Part shown: positions 53,425-61,793 of the stretch, in pieces
Numbering within the stretch: position 1 is the first letter of the stretch
Layout: every line of letters starts with the position of its first letter
Assembly: GCF_001761385.1 (NCBI RefSeq)
Contig: NZ_CP017476.1
Location: forward strand, 795,501-859,500
Source: Hydrogenophaga crassostreae
GTDB taxonomy: Bacteria; Pseudomonadota; Gammaproteobacteria; Burkholderiales; Burkholderiaceae_C
Direction: 5' to 3'
DNA length: 64,000 bases
Notes under the pieces: generated by a model
Database searches by the model: none
What the model was told of the DNA's origin: nothing
Seen by the model: the letters and a program-made list of their open reading frames with translations, nothing else
Position numbers and translations under genes: made by a program

Positions 53425-54279
53425 ATGCCGACCTACAACGAATTTCTGGAAAAAGTTGCAGCCAAAGAATCGGGCGGTCGGTATGACATCGCCAATTCAA
53501 TTGGTTATCTGGGCAAGTACCAGATGGGCGAGTCGGCGCTGATCGATAGCGGGTACTACCAAAAGGATGGCACCCGAAAAAATGACTGGGCTGGAACCTG
53601 GACAGGCAAAGACGGCGTCGAAAGCAAAGATGATTTTTTGAAGTCGCCCAACGCTCAGGAAAATGCAGTCAAAGACTACATGAAGGTTCAGTGGGGCTAC
53701 ATCCGGCACTATGGCCTCGACAAATACGTCGGGCAGACCTTGTCGGACGGCGTGAAGGTGACCGAGAGTGGCCTGTTGGCAGGCGCCCACCTCTTGGGCG
53801 TTGGTGGCTTGAAAGCCTATGTCACCTCCGATGGCAAGACCGATGGGAAAGATGGCAATGGAACGCCGATCTCCTCGTATGTGAAGAAATTTGGCGGCTT
53901 CGAAACGCCCTTTGAGGCGAGAGTGGCAAAGGCCGAGGATGCCAAGGCTGCTGGCGCCGCTGCTGATCGGCCTTCGCTTCGGGTGACTGAGCAGATTGGC
54001 CCCGGCCTCAAAGCTCTCGGATATTCAGATGAGCAAATCAAGACCATCGGCGAGTCCGCGCTGGGTCTCGAGGCGGCCAATGCAAAGCGTGGACCGGGTG
54101 AGCGCTATTTATTAAGTAAAGATGGCAAGACCATTGCGCTGAAACACGATGGTGCGATTTCTGAAATAAGGGTATCGGAAGCGCTTTCCGGGAAGCAGGC
54201 CCCTGCGCACGATGCGCCTCAGAGCGTAGCTCAACTGACTTCGGAGCGGGTGCCAGAAACACCGGTTTTGACGCGTTAG
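53425..54279 (+). CDS. lysozyme-like antibacterial effector with XVIPCD-like C-terminal domain
   Basis: A 284-residue protein without a signal peptide. Residues ~1-165 form a lysozyme/transglycosylase-like domain: FLEKVAAKESGGRYD, with Glu15 as the likely catalytic acid, and IGYLGKYQMGESALIDSGYY. Residues ~186-284 form a second domain with LKALGYSDEQI, an Ala-rich helix, GERYLLSKDGKTIAL, SEIRVSEALS and a tail ending PVLTR. This second part aligns by eye with the end of the lipase effector at 43557-44885 and resembles the XVIPCD that recruits toxins to VirD4 of the X-T4SS. It would be secreted into rival cells and cut peptidoglycan. GAGGGGC is just before the ATG. Confidence 0.85.
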   Translation: MPTYNEFLEKVAAKESGGRYDIANSIGYLGKYQMGESALIDSGYYQKDGTRKNDWAGTWTGKDGVESKDDFLKSPNAQENAVKDYMKVQWGYIRHYGLDKYVGQTLSDGVKVTESGLLAGAHLLGVGGLKAYVTSDGKTDGKDGNGTPISSYVKKFGGFETPFEARVAKAEDAKAAGAAADRPSLRVTEQIGPGLKALGYSDEQIKTIGESALGLEAANAKRGPGERYLLSKDGKTIALKHDGAISEIRVSEALSGKQAPAHDAPQSVAQLTSERVPETPVLTR

Positions 54280-54652
54280 AACTGAGGCCTCAGGTTTCTT
54301 GCTGGTTCCCTCGCTGCGCGAAATGGGCGCAAGCTCGGTGCCTGCGGGTGCGTGGTTGATCTAGGGAATTCGGGGGAGGTATTTATCGCTAGTCGCTTTG
54401 GGTTGTCTCTTTGGCTGATGGCGGGTTATTGCGGCGTGCCGGGTCTCGCCCCGGCGGCGACTCACTTTCTTTTGCTTCGCCAAAAGAAAGCAAGCAAAGA
54501 AAAGGCGAGCCGAAGTCCGGGCCGCTGCGCGGTGCCTTGCGCTGCTCAGCCCGGCCATACTGCGTATGTCGTTTGGCTGGGTGTTTAAAGCGCTTGGAGA
54601 ATTGCCGGAAATCGCAAAATAATGCGTACTTGGTGTACCCAAAGGATTTGAA
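54280..54652. other. intergenic region with a dispersed hairpin repeat
   Basis: About 370 bases. Its centre (about 54430-54520) carries GTCTCGCCCCGGCGGCGAC, a hairpin and AAAGGCGAGCC, a pattern I recognise as a repeat common between genes in Burkholderiales. No gene is supported. The downstream TIR-like gene may be driven from here. Confidence 0.55.
54465..54490. repeat. perfect 10-bp stem hairpin of a dispersed repeat
   Basis: CTTTCTTTTG (54465-54474), loop CTTCGC, CAAAAGAAAG (54481-54490). Confidence 0.75.
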
Positions 54653-55300
54653 ATGAATGAGCAGAATGTGTTCGTCAGTGTTGGCGGAACTGCGACGGGG
54701 CAGCAGGAAACATTTGTTCGTGCGGTTGAAGAACGACTTCGAAGTGAAGGGCTTATTCCCCATACCGTCGGGCGCAATACTTTTAGTGCTGATTCCCCCC
54801 TCAAGACGGTATCGCAGCTCATAGATAGCTGTTCAGGAACGGTTGTGATAGCTCTAGAGCGAACCCACTTTGCAGTGGGTACAGACAAGCGAGGTGGTCC
54901 GAAAGAGTTGCCTCTGTTAGATGTGAAGCTTGCAACGCCTTGGAATCAGATCGAAGCGGCGATGGCTTACAGCCGTGGCCATCCACTGTTGGTGATAGTG
55001 GAGCAGGGGGTTAAGGCTGAAGGGTTGCTGGAGCGTGGCTACGACTGGTACGTTCAATACCTGAGCCCGGAGCCTTCTGCGCTGGCGACTACCGAATTCA
55101 ATGGAGTGCTCTCCAGTTGGAAGCAGAAAGTAGTTCAGTCACCGCATACTAAAAAGAAGGCTTCGATGGATCCGGCTGAGCTTTCAGTTGGAGAACTTCT
55201 TGGAAGTATGAAGCCCGCGCAGTTGTGGAGTTTGTTGGGAACTGCCGCCGCGCTGCTGGCCGGGGCATTTGCTCTTGGAGGAAAGCTTTTCGGAGGATGA
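54653..55300 (+). CDS. TIR-like or nucleoside-deoxyribosyltransferase-like protein with C-terminal membrane anchor
   Basis: A 215-residue protein. Residues ~5-130 look like a Rossmann/TIR-type fold: VFVSVGGTATGQQETFVRAVEERL, PLKTVSQLIDSCSGTVVIALER, and WNQIEAAMAYSRGHPLLVIVEQG, where Glu101 sits where TIR NADases and deoxyribosyltransferases carry their catalytic Glu. Residues ~190-212 (LWSLLGTAAALLAGAFALGG) form a single membrane helix near the C-terminus. There is no signal peptide, so the domain should face the cytoplasm. It could be a defence effector acting on NAD or nucleotides, but family assignment is tentative. It follows the lysozyme-like effector by ~370 bases on the same strand. 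Confidence 0.7.
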   Translation: MNEQNVFVSVGGTATGQQETFVRAVEERLRSEGLIPHTVGRNTFSADSPLKTVSQLIDSCSGTVVIALERTHFAVGTDKRGGPKELPLLDVKLATPWNQIEAAMAYSRGHPLLVIVEQGVKAEGLLERGYDWYVQYLSPEPSALATTEFNGVLSSWKQKVVQSPHTKKKASMDPAELSVGELLGSMKPAQLWSLLGTAAALLAGAFALGGKLFGG

Positions 55301-55375
55301 TCTGAGTTCCACCATGTCTCAATCGAGCTTGTGGTGCGTTAGTCGAGTTCACATATGCGAGCTAGTCGCGCTCTA

Positions 55376-57664
55376 TCAACTCCACCAGGCCGGCAACAAC
55401 CGCTTCACCTCCGCTTTCCCAAACCGGTCATCCATCAACCACACCGTGCCGTGGTCCGTCTCGCTGCGGATCACGCGGCCGGCGGCTTGCACCACTTTTT
55501 GCAGGCCTGGGTACAGATAGGCGTAGTCGTAGCCGCGGCCGAAGCGTTGCTGCAGTCGGGCGCGCATCTGTTCGTTGACCGGGTTCAACTGCGGCAGGCC
55601 CAGGGTGGCGATGAAGGCGCCGATGAGGCGGTGGCCGGGGAGGTCGATGCCTTCGCCGAATGCGCCGCCGAGCACGGCGAAGCCGATGCCCTGGCTGTCG
55701 TCGGTGAACCTTGCGATGAAGGCTTCCCGGTCGGGTTCGGTCATGCCGCGCGATTGGGCCCAGGTGGGCACAAAGCGGTGGCGCTCTTGCAGGCGGTCGA
55801 GGGCTTGTTGCAGGTAGTCGAAGCTGCTGAAGAACGCGAGGTAGTTGCCGGGCTCGGCTTCAAACTGCTCGGCCATCACATCGGCCATGGGGGTGAGCGA
55901 GGTCAGGCGGTCGCTCCATCGGGTGGAGATGTGGGGCGCCACGCGCACCTGCAATTGCTCGGCCGCAAAAGGCGAGGGCACCTCCAGGCGCGTCGTGTCT
56001 TCGGGCAGACCGAGGAGGTTGGCCACGTAGTCCATGGGCGCCAGCGTGGCGGAAAACAGGGTGGCGCTGTGGGCGGTGGCCCAGCGGTCTTCCAGCAGGG
56101 GCGCGGGCACGATGTTTCGCAGGTTGATCGCCGGGTGGCTGGGTTTGCCGGATTTGTTCATGGCCCACGCATCGCGCGACAGATCGCACAGGCTGTGGTC
56201 GCCAAAGGTCTCGGCCACGCGCTGAAAGTGCAGGGCTTCGAACCACCAGGTTTGTAAAGAGCCGGTGGCGTCAGCGGGGTGTTCGGCGAAGTGTTCGCCG
56301 ATGGCGTGGCAGGTGGCTTGCAGCGCTTCCACCCATTCGCCGGGCAGCTCGGGCAACACGGCATACGCTTCGAAGTGTTCCTTGGCGAGCTTGCCCCATT
56401 GGCGGTGCAGCTTGTCCAGCGGCTTTTTCAAGGCGGGCGGCGCGCTCTGACGCAGTGCCTGAAAGGCACCGGGTTCCATGGCGGCGCTGTGCATCAGGCG
56501 CGTGCGCTCGATCAGGTTGTGGGCTTCGTCGATCAGCAGGCTCACCCGCCATTCGTTGGCTTCGGTGAGCGCGTGCCAGGCGGCGCCGTGGTCGAAGTAG
56601 TGGTTGAAATCGCCCACGAGCACATCGCTCCAGCGCACCATTTCCTGGCCCAGGTAGTAGGGGCAAACGGTGTGGGCCAGGGCGGTGTCGCGCAGGGTGG
56701 CTTTGTCCATCCACTCGACCTTGGCGGCCGTGGCGCGGGCCTCCGGCAGGCGGTCGTAAAAGCCCTGGGCCAGCGGGCACGAAGCGCCGTGGCAGGCTTT
56801 GTCGGGGTGTTCGCAGGCCTTGTCGCGGGCGACCCGTTCGAGCACCCGCAGGTGGCCGGCGCTGTTCAGCCGCTTCAGGGCATCGAGTGCGAGCTGGCGC
56901 CCCGGTGTTTTGGCGGTCAGGTAAAAAACCTTGTCGATGCCTTGCCTGGGCGCGGCCTTGAGCGCGGCGAACAGCGTGGCCATGGTCTTGCCAATGCCGG
57001 TGGGCGCCTGCGCCATCAAGATGCGTTCGCCCGCTTGGGCGCGGCCCTGGGCGCGGTACACGGTCTCGGTCAGCTTGCGCTGGCCCGGACGGAAGTCGGC
57101 GAACGGAAACGCCAGCTCAAGCAGGGCCGCGTCGCGTTGCAGGCGGTGAGCGCTCTGTTCGCGCGCCCAGCCGATGTAGCGCTGGCACAGCGCCTCGAAA
57201 TGGGTGCGCAGGTCGCTGGCGGTCTGGGTTTCGGTGAGCAGGGTTTCTTCGGCCGTGTCGATGTTGAAGTAGACCAGCGCGACTTCGATCTGTTCGATGG
57301 AGAGTTGCTGGCAGAGCATCCAGCCGTAGACCCTGGCCTGCGCCCAGTGCAGGGCGCGGTGGTTGGGCGGGATCGCGTTGACATCACCCCGGTGGGTCTT
57401 GATTTCTTCCACGCGCCTGGCATCGGGGTCGAAGCCATCGGCGCGGCCGGTGACGGTCAGCTCTTCGAAGCGGGCGCTCAAGGGCAGCTCGCGCTGGTAG
57501 CCGACGGGGCGGCGCCCGGTGACGGTGGTGTGGCCGGCCACGCCTTCGGCGCCACTGGGCGACGGGGTGAAACGCAGGTCGAGGTCGCCTTCCTTGGCGC
57601 CGAATTCGCACAGCGCGCGCACCGCCACGGCGCAGTGTTGTGCTTCGCCGGGCAGGGGTGTCAC
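55376..57664 (-). CDS. PD-(D/E)XK nuclease fused to XPD/DinG-type Fe-S DNA helicase
   Basis: A 762-residue protein. Residues ~1-120 carry a RecB/Cas4-like nuclease pattern (GRADGFDPDARRVEEIKTHRGD, with Asp and E-x-K). The rest is a superfamily 2 XPD-like helicase: Walker A APTGIGKT, four Cys around the Fe-S cluster (CEHPDKAC...GASCPL...VCPYYLGQE), DEAH in LLIDEAHNL, and HD2 motifs with GGAFGEGIDLPG and QAAGRVIRSETDHG. It should unwind DNA 5' to 3' in repair. The start is GTG 57664; an in-frame stop lies just upstream. The gene lies 34 bases after a DUF1566 lipoprotein gene on the same strand. Confidence 0.9.
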   Translation of the reverse strand: MTPLPGEAQHCAVAVRALCEFGAKEGDLDLRFTPSPSGAEGVAGHTTVTGRRPVGYQRELPLSARFEELTVTGRADGFDPDARRVEEIKTHRGDVNAIPPNHRALHWAQARVYGWMLCQQLSIEQIEVALVYFNIDTAEETLLTETQTASDLRTHFEALCQRYIGWAREQSAHRLQRDAALLELAFPFADFRPGQRKLTETVYRAQGRAQAGERILMAQAPTGIGKTMATLFAALKAAPRQGIDKVFYLTAKTPGRQLALDALKRLNSAGHLRVLERVARDKACEHPDKACHGASCPLAQGFYDRLPEARATAAKVEWMDKATLRDTALAHTVCPYYLGQEMVRWSDVLVGDFNHYFDHGAAWHALTEANEWRVSLLIDEAHNLIERTRLMHSAAMEPGAFQALRQSAPPALKKPLDKLHRQWGKLAKEHFEAYAVLPELPGEWVEALQATCHAIGEHFAEHPADATGSLQTWWFEALHFQRVAETFGDHSLCDLSRDAWAMNKSGKPSHPAINLRNIVPAPLLEDRWATAHSATLFSATLAPMDYVANLLGLPEDTTRLEVPSPFAAEQLQVRVAPHISTRWSDRLTSLTPMADVMAEQFEAEPGNYLAFFSSFDYLQQALDRLQERHRFVPTWAQSRGMTEPDREAFIARFTDDSQGIGFAVLGGAFGEGIDLPGHRLIGAFIATLGLPQLNPVNEQMRARLQQRFGRGYDYAYLYPGLQKVVQAAGRVIRSETDHGTVWLMDDRFGKAEVKRLLPAWWS

Positions 57665-57698
57665 GCTTTGGGGCGCGCGTCAGGGGCGGGGACCGTGA

Positions 57699-59510
57699 TC
57701 ACGGTATGAGTTGCACCAGACGGACGGGATAAGCCGTGTTGTGAGGAGAGGCACTTACGCGGCCATCAGCGAAACCAACATAACGGGCTCTGCCCAGCAG
57801 GTCCCAGGGGGTGGAGGACCAGAGGTTGGCCGCTGCAGCCCCCGGAAATGCCGTCGAGTCAATCGTTGTGCCACTGGCAACGCCCAGCGAAACGAGGCTT
57901 GCCAGCTCCTTCACGTTGGGCAGGCGCCAGCCGGTCAGGTCTCTGGCGTGGGTCAGTGCGTCGTAGTGGGTCAATGTGCTTGCAGTGCCCGAGCAGGTCG
58001 CGCCGGTCCAGGTCCGTCCTTGCTCACACCGGCGCCAGCGCAGGCCCGTCCATCCGTCGATGACCACGTTGTTTGTCGCGTCTGAGCCGTATGCCACCGT
58101 GCCATAGCTGTACCGCTGGGTCGTGTGTCCGTACCCGCGAACCAGCCGGATGCGCTCCTTGCTTGCAGATGCTGCGCCGGTGTAGCCGGAGGTGAACGTG
58201 ACCGTTGCCGAATAGCCGTTGTCCCAGCCCAGTTTGTCTGCGGTCCAGTAGGTGTGGTTCGAGTTGGGGAACCAGGCACTGTCCAGTGCCGGCTCATATC
58301 GTCCAAAGTCCACGATCCCAAGCAATTCCGTTCGTGTGGGCAGGCGCCAGTCACTGTAGCCGCAGAGGTTGAGGCCATTGACGTAGGTGATGTAGCCACT
58401 CGCGTCGTCCGTTTTCCCGTAGCCGAAGGGGTAGTTGGTGTAAACGGTCCCCCCACCCCTCGGCTCGTTGTTGGCGGTTTTGCCCTCCCAGATCAACCCG
58501 GTCACGTTGTCTTTCACGCAACTGGTGGTCGGGTAGGCGCCAATGGCGCTGTAGCTCATGGGATTGGTATTTGCACGGTGGCCATCTTGTTGCGGGTTGA
58601 GCGCCTGTGCATTGGGATCGGCACACGACACGTAGCTGCCAAAAGAGCCGAACGCCACACACTGGGTGTCTTTCATACCCGAATGCGGAACCACCGCGGG
58701 CGGTTCCGGCTCAGGTTGCCAGTTGCTTTGCAGCACCGAATATCCCGCCCCTTCGTATTGGTAAATGGCCGCCAGGTTGGCGATGATGTTGTCGCGTTCC
58801 TGCAGACTGGCCGTGTAGAAATGAAACCCTTTGCCCGGCAGGTAGAAACGGTAAAACGGCGTCATGCCCCCACCGTTCACCTTGCTGGCGTAATACGCAA
58901 TGCCTTCATAGGCAAACTGGGGCAGGTTGGTTGTGATGTGGGTGCGCTCGGTGTCGCTGATGGTGTAGAAGTGAACGCCGGTCTGGGTGTTGTAGAAACG
59001 GTGAACCGGTGAGAGCCCAGGCGAAGGCGCGTTGGCCACTTTGAAGGCCTCACCTTCGTACTGAAAACTGCCCTTGGGGGGCGACAGGTTGGCGATCACG
59101 TTGTCGCGCTCGGTCGCATTGCGGGTGAAGAAATGGGCTCCTGTGGCGCCGTTGTAAAACCGCCAGACGGGCACGAGCTTGTCGGCCGCTTTCTCCCGAA
59201 CGGCGCCTGAGGCGTAGGCGCTCCAGGGGGCCTGCTCACCAGGGGCCAATTGGTCGAGACCGGTTCGCGCACCCAACTGGTCAGCGGCGAGGGCCTCGCT
59301 CTCAGCCTCTTTCAAGGCAGAGGTGTTGAGCCTGGCGCCCAGGGCCAGCAAAGCTTCAGTGGACAGCGGGGATTCGGTGGAAGCCCCGGCTTGCTGCACG
59401 GTGGATCGCTCTGGTACCGGCTTGTCGCCAGTGCCGCCGCCGCAGGCGCTGAGCAGAATAACCAGACTGGCTGCACAACCCGCTACCCTGGTCTTCATTA
59501 AGCTGTTCAT
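57699..59510 (-). CDS. DUF5648/DUF1566 modular lipoprotein
   Basis: A 603-residue surface lipoprotein: signal ending VILLSAC (Cys23), then GGGTGDKP linker. Residues ~105-250 hold three ~45-residue repeats of the DUF5648 type, each with RFYN..TG.HFYT and ERDNIIANL. The C-terminal half holds two DUF1566 (Lcl C-terminal) units: TGLIWEGKT with YSDWRLPTRTELLGIVDF, and TGLRWRRCEQG with TGWRLPNVKELASLV. Both domain types occur in secreted proteins of environmental bacteria; the role, perhaps surface binding, is unknown. ATG 59510 is chosen; the frame stays open upstream but there it is antisense to the nuclease gene. Confidence 0.85.
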   Translation of the reverse strand: MNSLMKTRVAGCAASLVILLSACGGGTGDKPVPERSTVQQAGASTESPLSTEALLALGARLNTSALKEAESEALAADQLGARTGLDQLAPGEQAPWSAYASGAVREKAADKLVPVWRFYNGATGAHFFTRNATERDNVIANLSPPKGSFQYEGEAFKVANAPSPGLSPVHRFYNTQTGVHFYTISDTERTHITTNLPQFAYEGIAYYASKVNGGGMTPFYRFYLPGKGFHFYTASLQERDNIIANLAAIYQYEGAGYSVLQSNWQPEPEPPAVVPHSGMKDTQCVAFGSFGSYVSCADPNAQALNPQQDGHRANTNPMSYSAIGAYPTTSCVKDNVTGLIWEGKTANNEPRGGGTVYTNYPFGYGKTDDASGYITYVNGLNLCGYSDWRLPTRTELLGIVDFGRYEPALDSAWFPNSNHTYWTADKLGWDNGYSATVTFTSGYTGAASASKERIRLVRGYGHTTQRYSYGTVAYGSDATNNVVIDGWTGLRWRRCEQGRTWTGATCSGTASTLTHYDALTHARDLTGWRLPNVKELASLVSLGVASGTTIDSTAFPGAAAANLWSSTPWDLLGRARYVGFADGRVSASPHNTAYPVRLVQLIP

Positions 59511-59733
59511 TCGTTGTTTTCCTTGATGACCCGAAGCGGCGCCGCATTTCGCTGGCGCGCCACCTGGGGCACTCTTTCGCCAGCTTGAAGAGGCACAAGT
59601 ATAAGAATTAATGGCTACCGCCCGGTTGCCTGGAAGGGTACGGTGGTGGGGGTTTGGCCCTGCGAGCGGCGCGTCAAGGGGGAGACCGGACAGGTCGTGG
59701 GCGCGCAATGTGGCCCGCTGGCATGATGCCACC

Positions 59734-60543
59734 ATGGACCAGCCACCCTCCGCCATCCCAACGCTCACCCGCATCCACCACCGCCGTCTGCGCGACCTGT
59801 ACCGCTCGGCAGGCTGGCCGACGCAGGACATGCTGGAGGTTGAGTTGCTCGCGGCCGGACAGATCGAGCGGGTTCGCTCCAGCGAGGGCCACGAGACCTT
59901 GCGGGTGACCGATGCCGGTATCGCCACTTTGGCAACGGTGTTTGCCAGCAACAAGGCCGCGCGCTCGCCGCACGAAGCGCTGGTGCAGCGTGTGGCGCTG
60001 GAGATGACACGGGGCGGTCGCCTGGCCTGGCGCGGGCTGATGATGCGTGTGGCGCTGCCCAAGGCCTTGCTGCTGGGTGAAGAACCAACGCCATTGCCCG
60101 AGTCCCCCGGGCTGGCGCTGGACGACGATGCCACGCCCTTGCCCGAACCGCCGGGCCACGCCTGGTGTCTGGCCATGCCCGATGTGTTTTCCATCCGCCG
60201 CACCTCGGTGGAGGCCTATGTGGAGCCCGTGGTGCACGAGATCAAGGTGAGCCGGGCCGATCTGCTGGGTGACCTGAAGAAGCCGGCCAAGCGCGCGGCC
60301 TACCTGGGCATGGCCGGCGCCTGCTGGTATGTGCTGGGGCAAGACGCCAAGGGGCGCGCGATCGGTGCGCCCGACGAAGTGCCGGCCGAGTGTGGCGTGA
60401 TGCTGGTGGAAGACGGCGCCTTGAAGGTGGCGCGCGAAGCGCCGCGCAAGGCGGTGGAGCAACTGCCCTTCCATGTCTGGATGGCCCTGGCGAAATCAGG
60501 CCCCGCGGTGCGTGAAGAAGACCGGCTTCAGGCGCGCTGGTAG
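59734..60543 (+). CDS. MmcB-like PD-(D/E)XK nuclease-fold protein
   Basis: A 269-residue protein. An N-terminal DNA-binding-like helical part (RRLRDLYRSAGWPTQDMLEVELLAAG, ~1-70) is followed by the MmcB-like fold: MPDVFSIRRTSVEAYVEPVVHEIKVSRADLLGDLKKPAKRAAYLGMAGACWYVLG, with Asp in PDVF and the E-x-K of HEIK. This is the signature of the MmcB DNA-repair family and related endonucleases. ATG 59734 is chosen because sequence before it is antisense-like. Function in DNA repair is inferred from the fold; the helicase-nuclease fusion 2 kb away on the other strand may be related. Confidence 0.8.
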   Translation: MDQPPSAIPTLTRIHHRRLRDLYRSAGWPTQDMLEVELLAAGQIERVRSSEGHETLRVTDAGIATLATVFASNKAARSPHEALVQRVALEMTRGGRLAWRGLMMRVALPKALLLGEEPTPLPESPGLALDDDATPLPEPPGHAWCLAMPDVFSIRRTSVEAYVEPVVHEIKVSRADLLGDLKKPAKRAAYLGMAGACWYVLGQDAKGRAIGAPDEVPAECGVMLVEDGALKVAREAPRKAVEQLPFHVWMALAKSGPAVREEDRLQARW

Positions 60544-60549
60544 AAGCAC

Positions 60550-61668
60550 TCAGCCTGGGCTGCGCATGAAGAGCGCCGCCACCAGGTCCGACTGGGTCAC
60601 CATGCCCACCACCTGATCGTTGGTGTTCACCACCGGCATGTGGTGCAGCCCGCCGTCCGAGAAGCCTTGCACCAGTTCCGCGATGGGTTGCTCGGGTCGG
60701 GCAGAGCGCACCCGGCGCGTCATGATGTCTTCGACCCGTCGAGCGGTGCTCATGCGCGGCAACTGGTTGGGAACGGGCGCGCTTTGTCCGATGAAAAAAT
60801 CGTGCAGCGAAACGATGCCCACCAGCTTGCCCTCGGGGTCGGCCACTGGCAATGCCTTGACCTTGTGGTGGGCCAGCAGCTGCCAGGCTTCGTCCACCGA
60901 ATCGGTCGGACCCACCGAGATCACATCGCTCGACATGATGTCGCTGCAGCGCACGGCCTGCCATTGCCGTTGGCGTGTGGCGAGCTGGGTGCGCATCACC
61001 AGATCTTCCAGGTCGTCGCGGTCGATGTCGAGCACCTCGCCAAACGAAGCGATGGCTGCGTCGAGGTCTTCGCGGGTCGGGCCGGCGCGCTGGGTGGGCA
61101 GGCGGTCGCGCGTGTCGTGGGGGTGTGGGCGTGGTGCGCCATGGTGGGGGTAGCGCCGGCCTGCCATGTTGTTGAACGCCAGGGCCAGCAACAGCATCAA
61201 CACCGAATCCACGGCCACCGGCCACAGCACAAAAGCGTAGCCCAGGTCGTGGATGGCCGGGCCGCCCAGCACGGCGGTGAGCGCCACCGCGCCGCCGGGG
61301 GGGTGCAGGCAGCGCAGGGCGAACATCAGGGCGATGGCCACTGCCGCGGCCAGCGCGGCCGCCGGGCCATTGCTGCCGAGCAACTGCACGCATGTGATGC
61401 CCACCGCCGCCGCAATCACGTTGCCACCCACGATGGACCAGGGCTGCGCCAGCGGACTGGCTGGCACGGCAAACAACAACACGGCAGAAGCACCCATGGG
61501 GGCAATGAACCAGGGGTTGGCCGAGCCCAGGGCCTGGTGGCTGATCCACTCGGTGATCAACAGGCCCAGCCCCGCGCCCAGGCTCCCCAGCCAGAGGTCG
61601 CGAGGACCGCCGGTGAGTGGGGCCGGGTAGAAGGAGCGCAGCCAATGCTGCAGTCGAGCGTTCGTCAT
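60550..61668 (-). CDS. HPP family membrane protein with two CBS domains
   Basis: A 372-residue protein. Residues ~20-170 are an HPP domain with about four to five helices and the motif ALRCLHPPGGAVAL, the family's hallmark. A ~50-residue linker leads to paired CBS domains (about 240-365): SDIMSSDVISVGPTDSVDEAWQLL and VEDIMTRRVRSARPEQPIAELVQGF. HPP proteins have been linked to nitrite or small-solute transport, while the CBS pair would sense adenine nucleotides. ATG 61668 is chosen for the HPP start. It is divergent from feoA. Confidence 0.88.
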   Translation of the reverse strand: MTNARLQHWLRSFYPAPLTGGPRDLWLGSLGAGLGLLITEWISHQALGSANPWFIAPMGASAVLLFAVPASPLAQPWSIVGGNVIAAAVGITCVQLLGSNGPAAALAAAVAIALMFALRCLHPPGGAVALTAVLGGPAIHDLGYAFVLWPVAVDSVLMLLLALAFNNMAGRRYPHHGAPRPHPHDTRDRLPTQRAGPTREDLDAAIASFGEVLDIDRDDLEDLVMRTQLATRQRQWQAVRCSDIMSSDVISVGPTDSVDEAWQLLAHHKVKALPVADPEGKLVGIVSLHDFFIGQSAPVPNQLPRMSTARRVEDIMTRRVRSARPEQPIAELVQGFSDGGLHHMPVVNTNDQVVGMVTQSDLVAALFMRSPG

Positions 61669-61756
61669 TGTGAAACTTCTGCACCACTTTGGGGCGGTTT
61701 GGGGGATGTTATCAGCGGGTCGGGGGCACCGCTGTTTGGCGCCTTGATCGCGGCAT

Positions 61757-61770
61757 TTGACGCAGATCAA
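61757..61770 (+). promoter_or_regulatory. FNR/ANR-like box upstream of feoAB
   Basis: TTGACGCAGATCAA matches the TTGAT-N4-ATCAA consensus with one mismatch. Its centre is 41.5 bases before the start site predicted by the -10 at 61794-61799, the class II activator position. Confidence 0.6.
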
Positions 61771-61793
61771 GTCCACGCTTTCACATTCCCATC

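Noticed and set aside
59511..60203. Upstream extension of the DUF1566 lipoprotein frame
   Set aside because: It is antisense to the MmcB-like gene and would bury the clear lipoprotein signal peptide at 59510.
60242..61687. 481-codon minus-strand frame
   Set aside because: An out-of-frame shadow of the HPP/CBS gene and antisense to the MmcB-like gene; only low-complexity Arg/Gly/Pro sequence.
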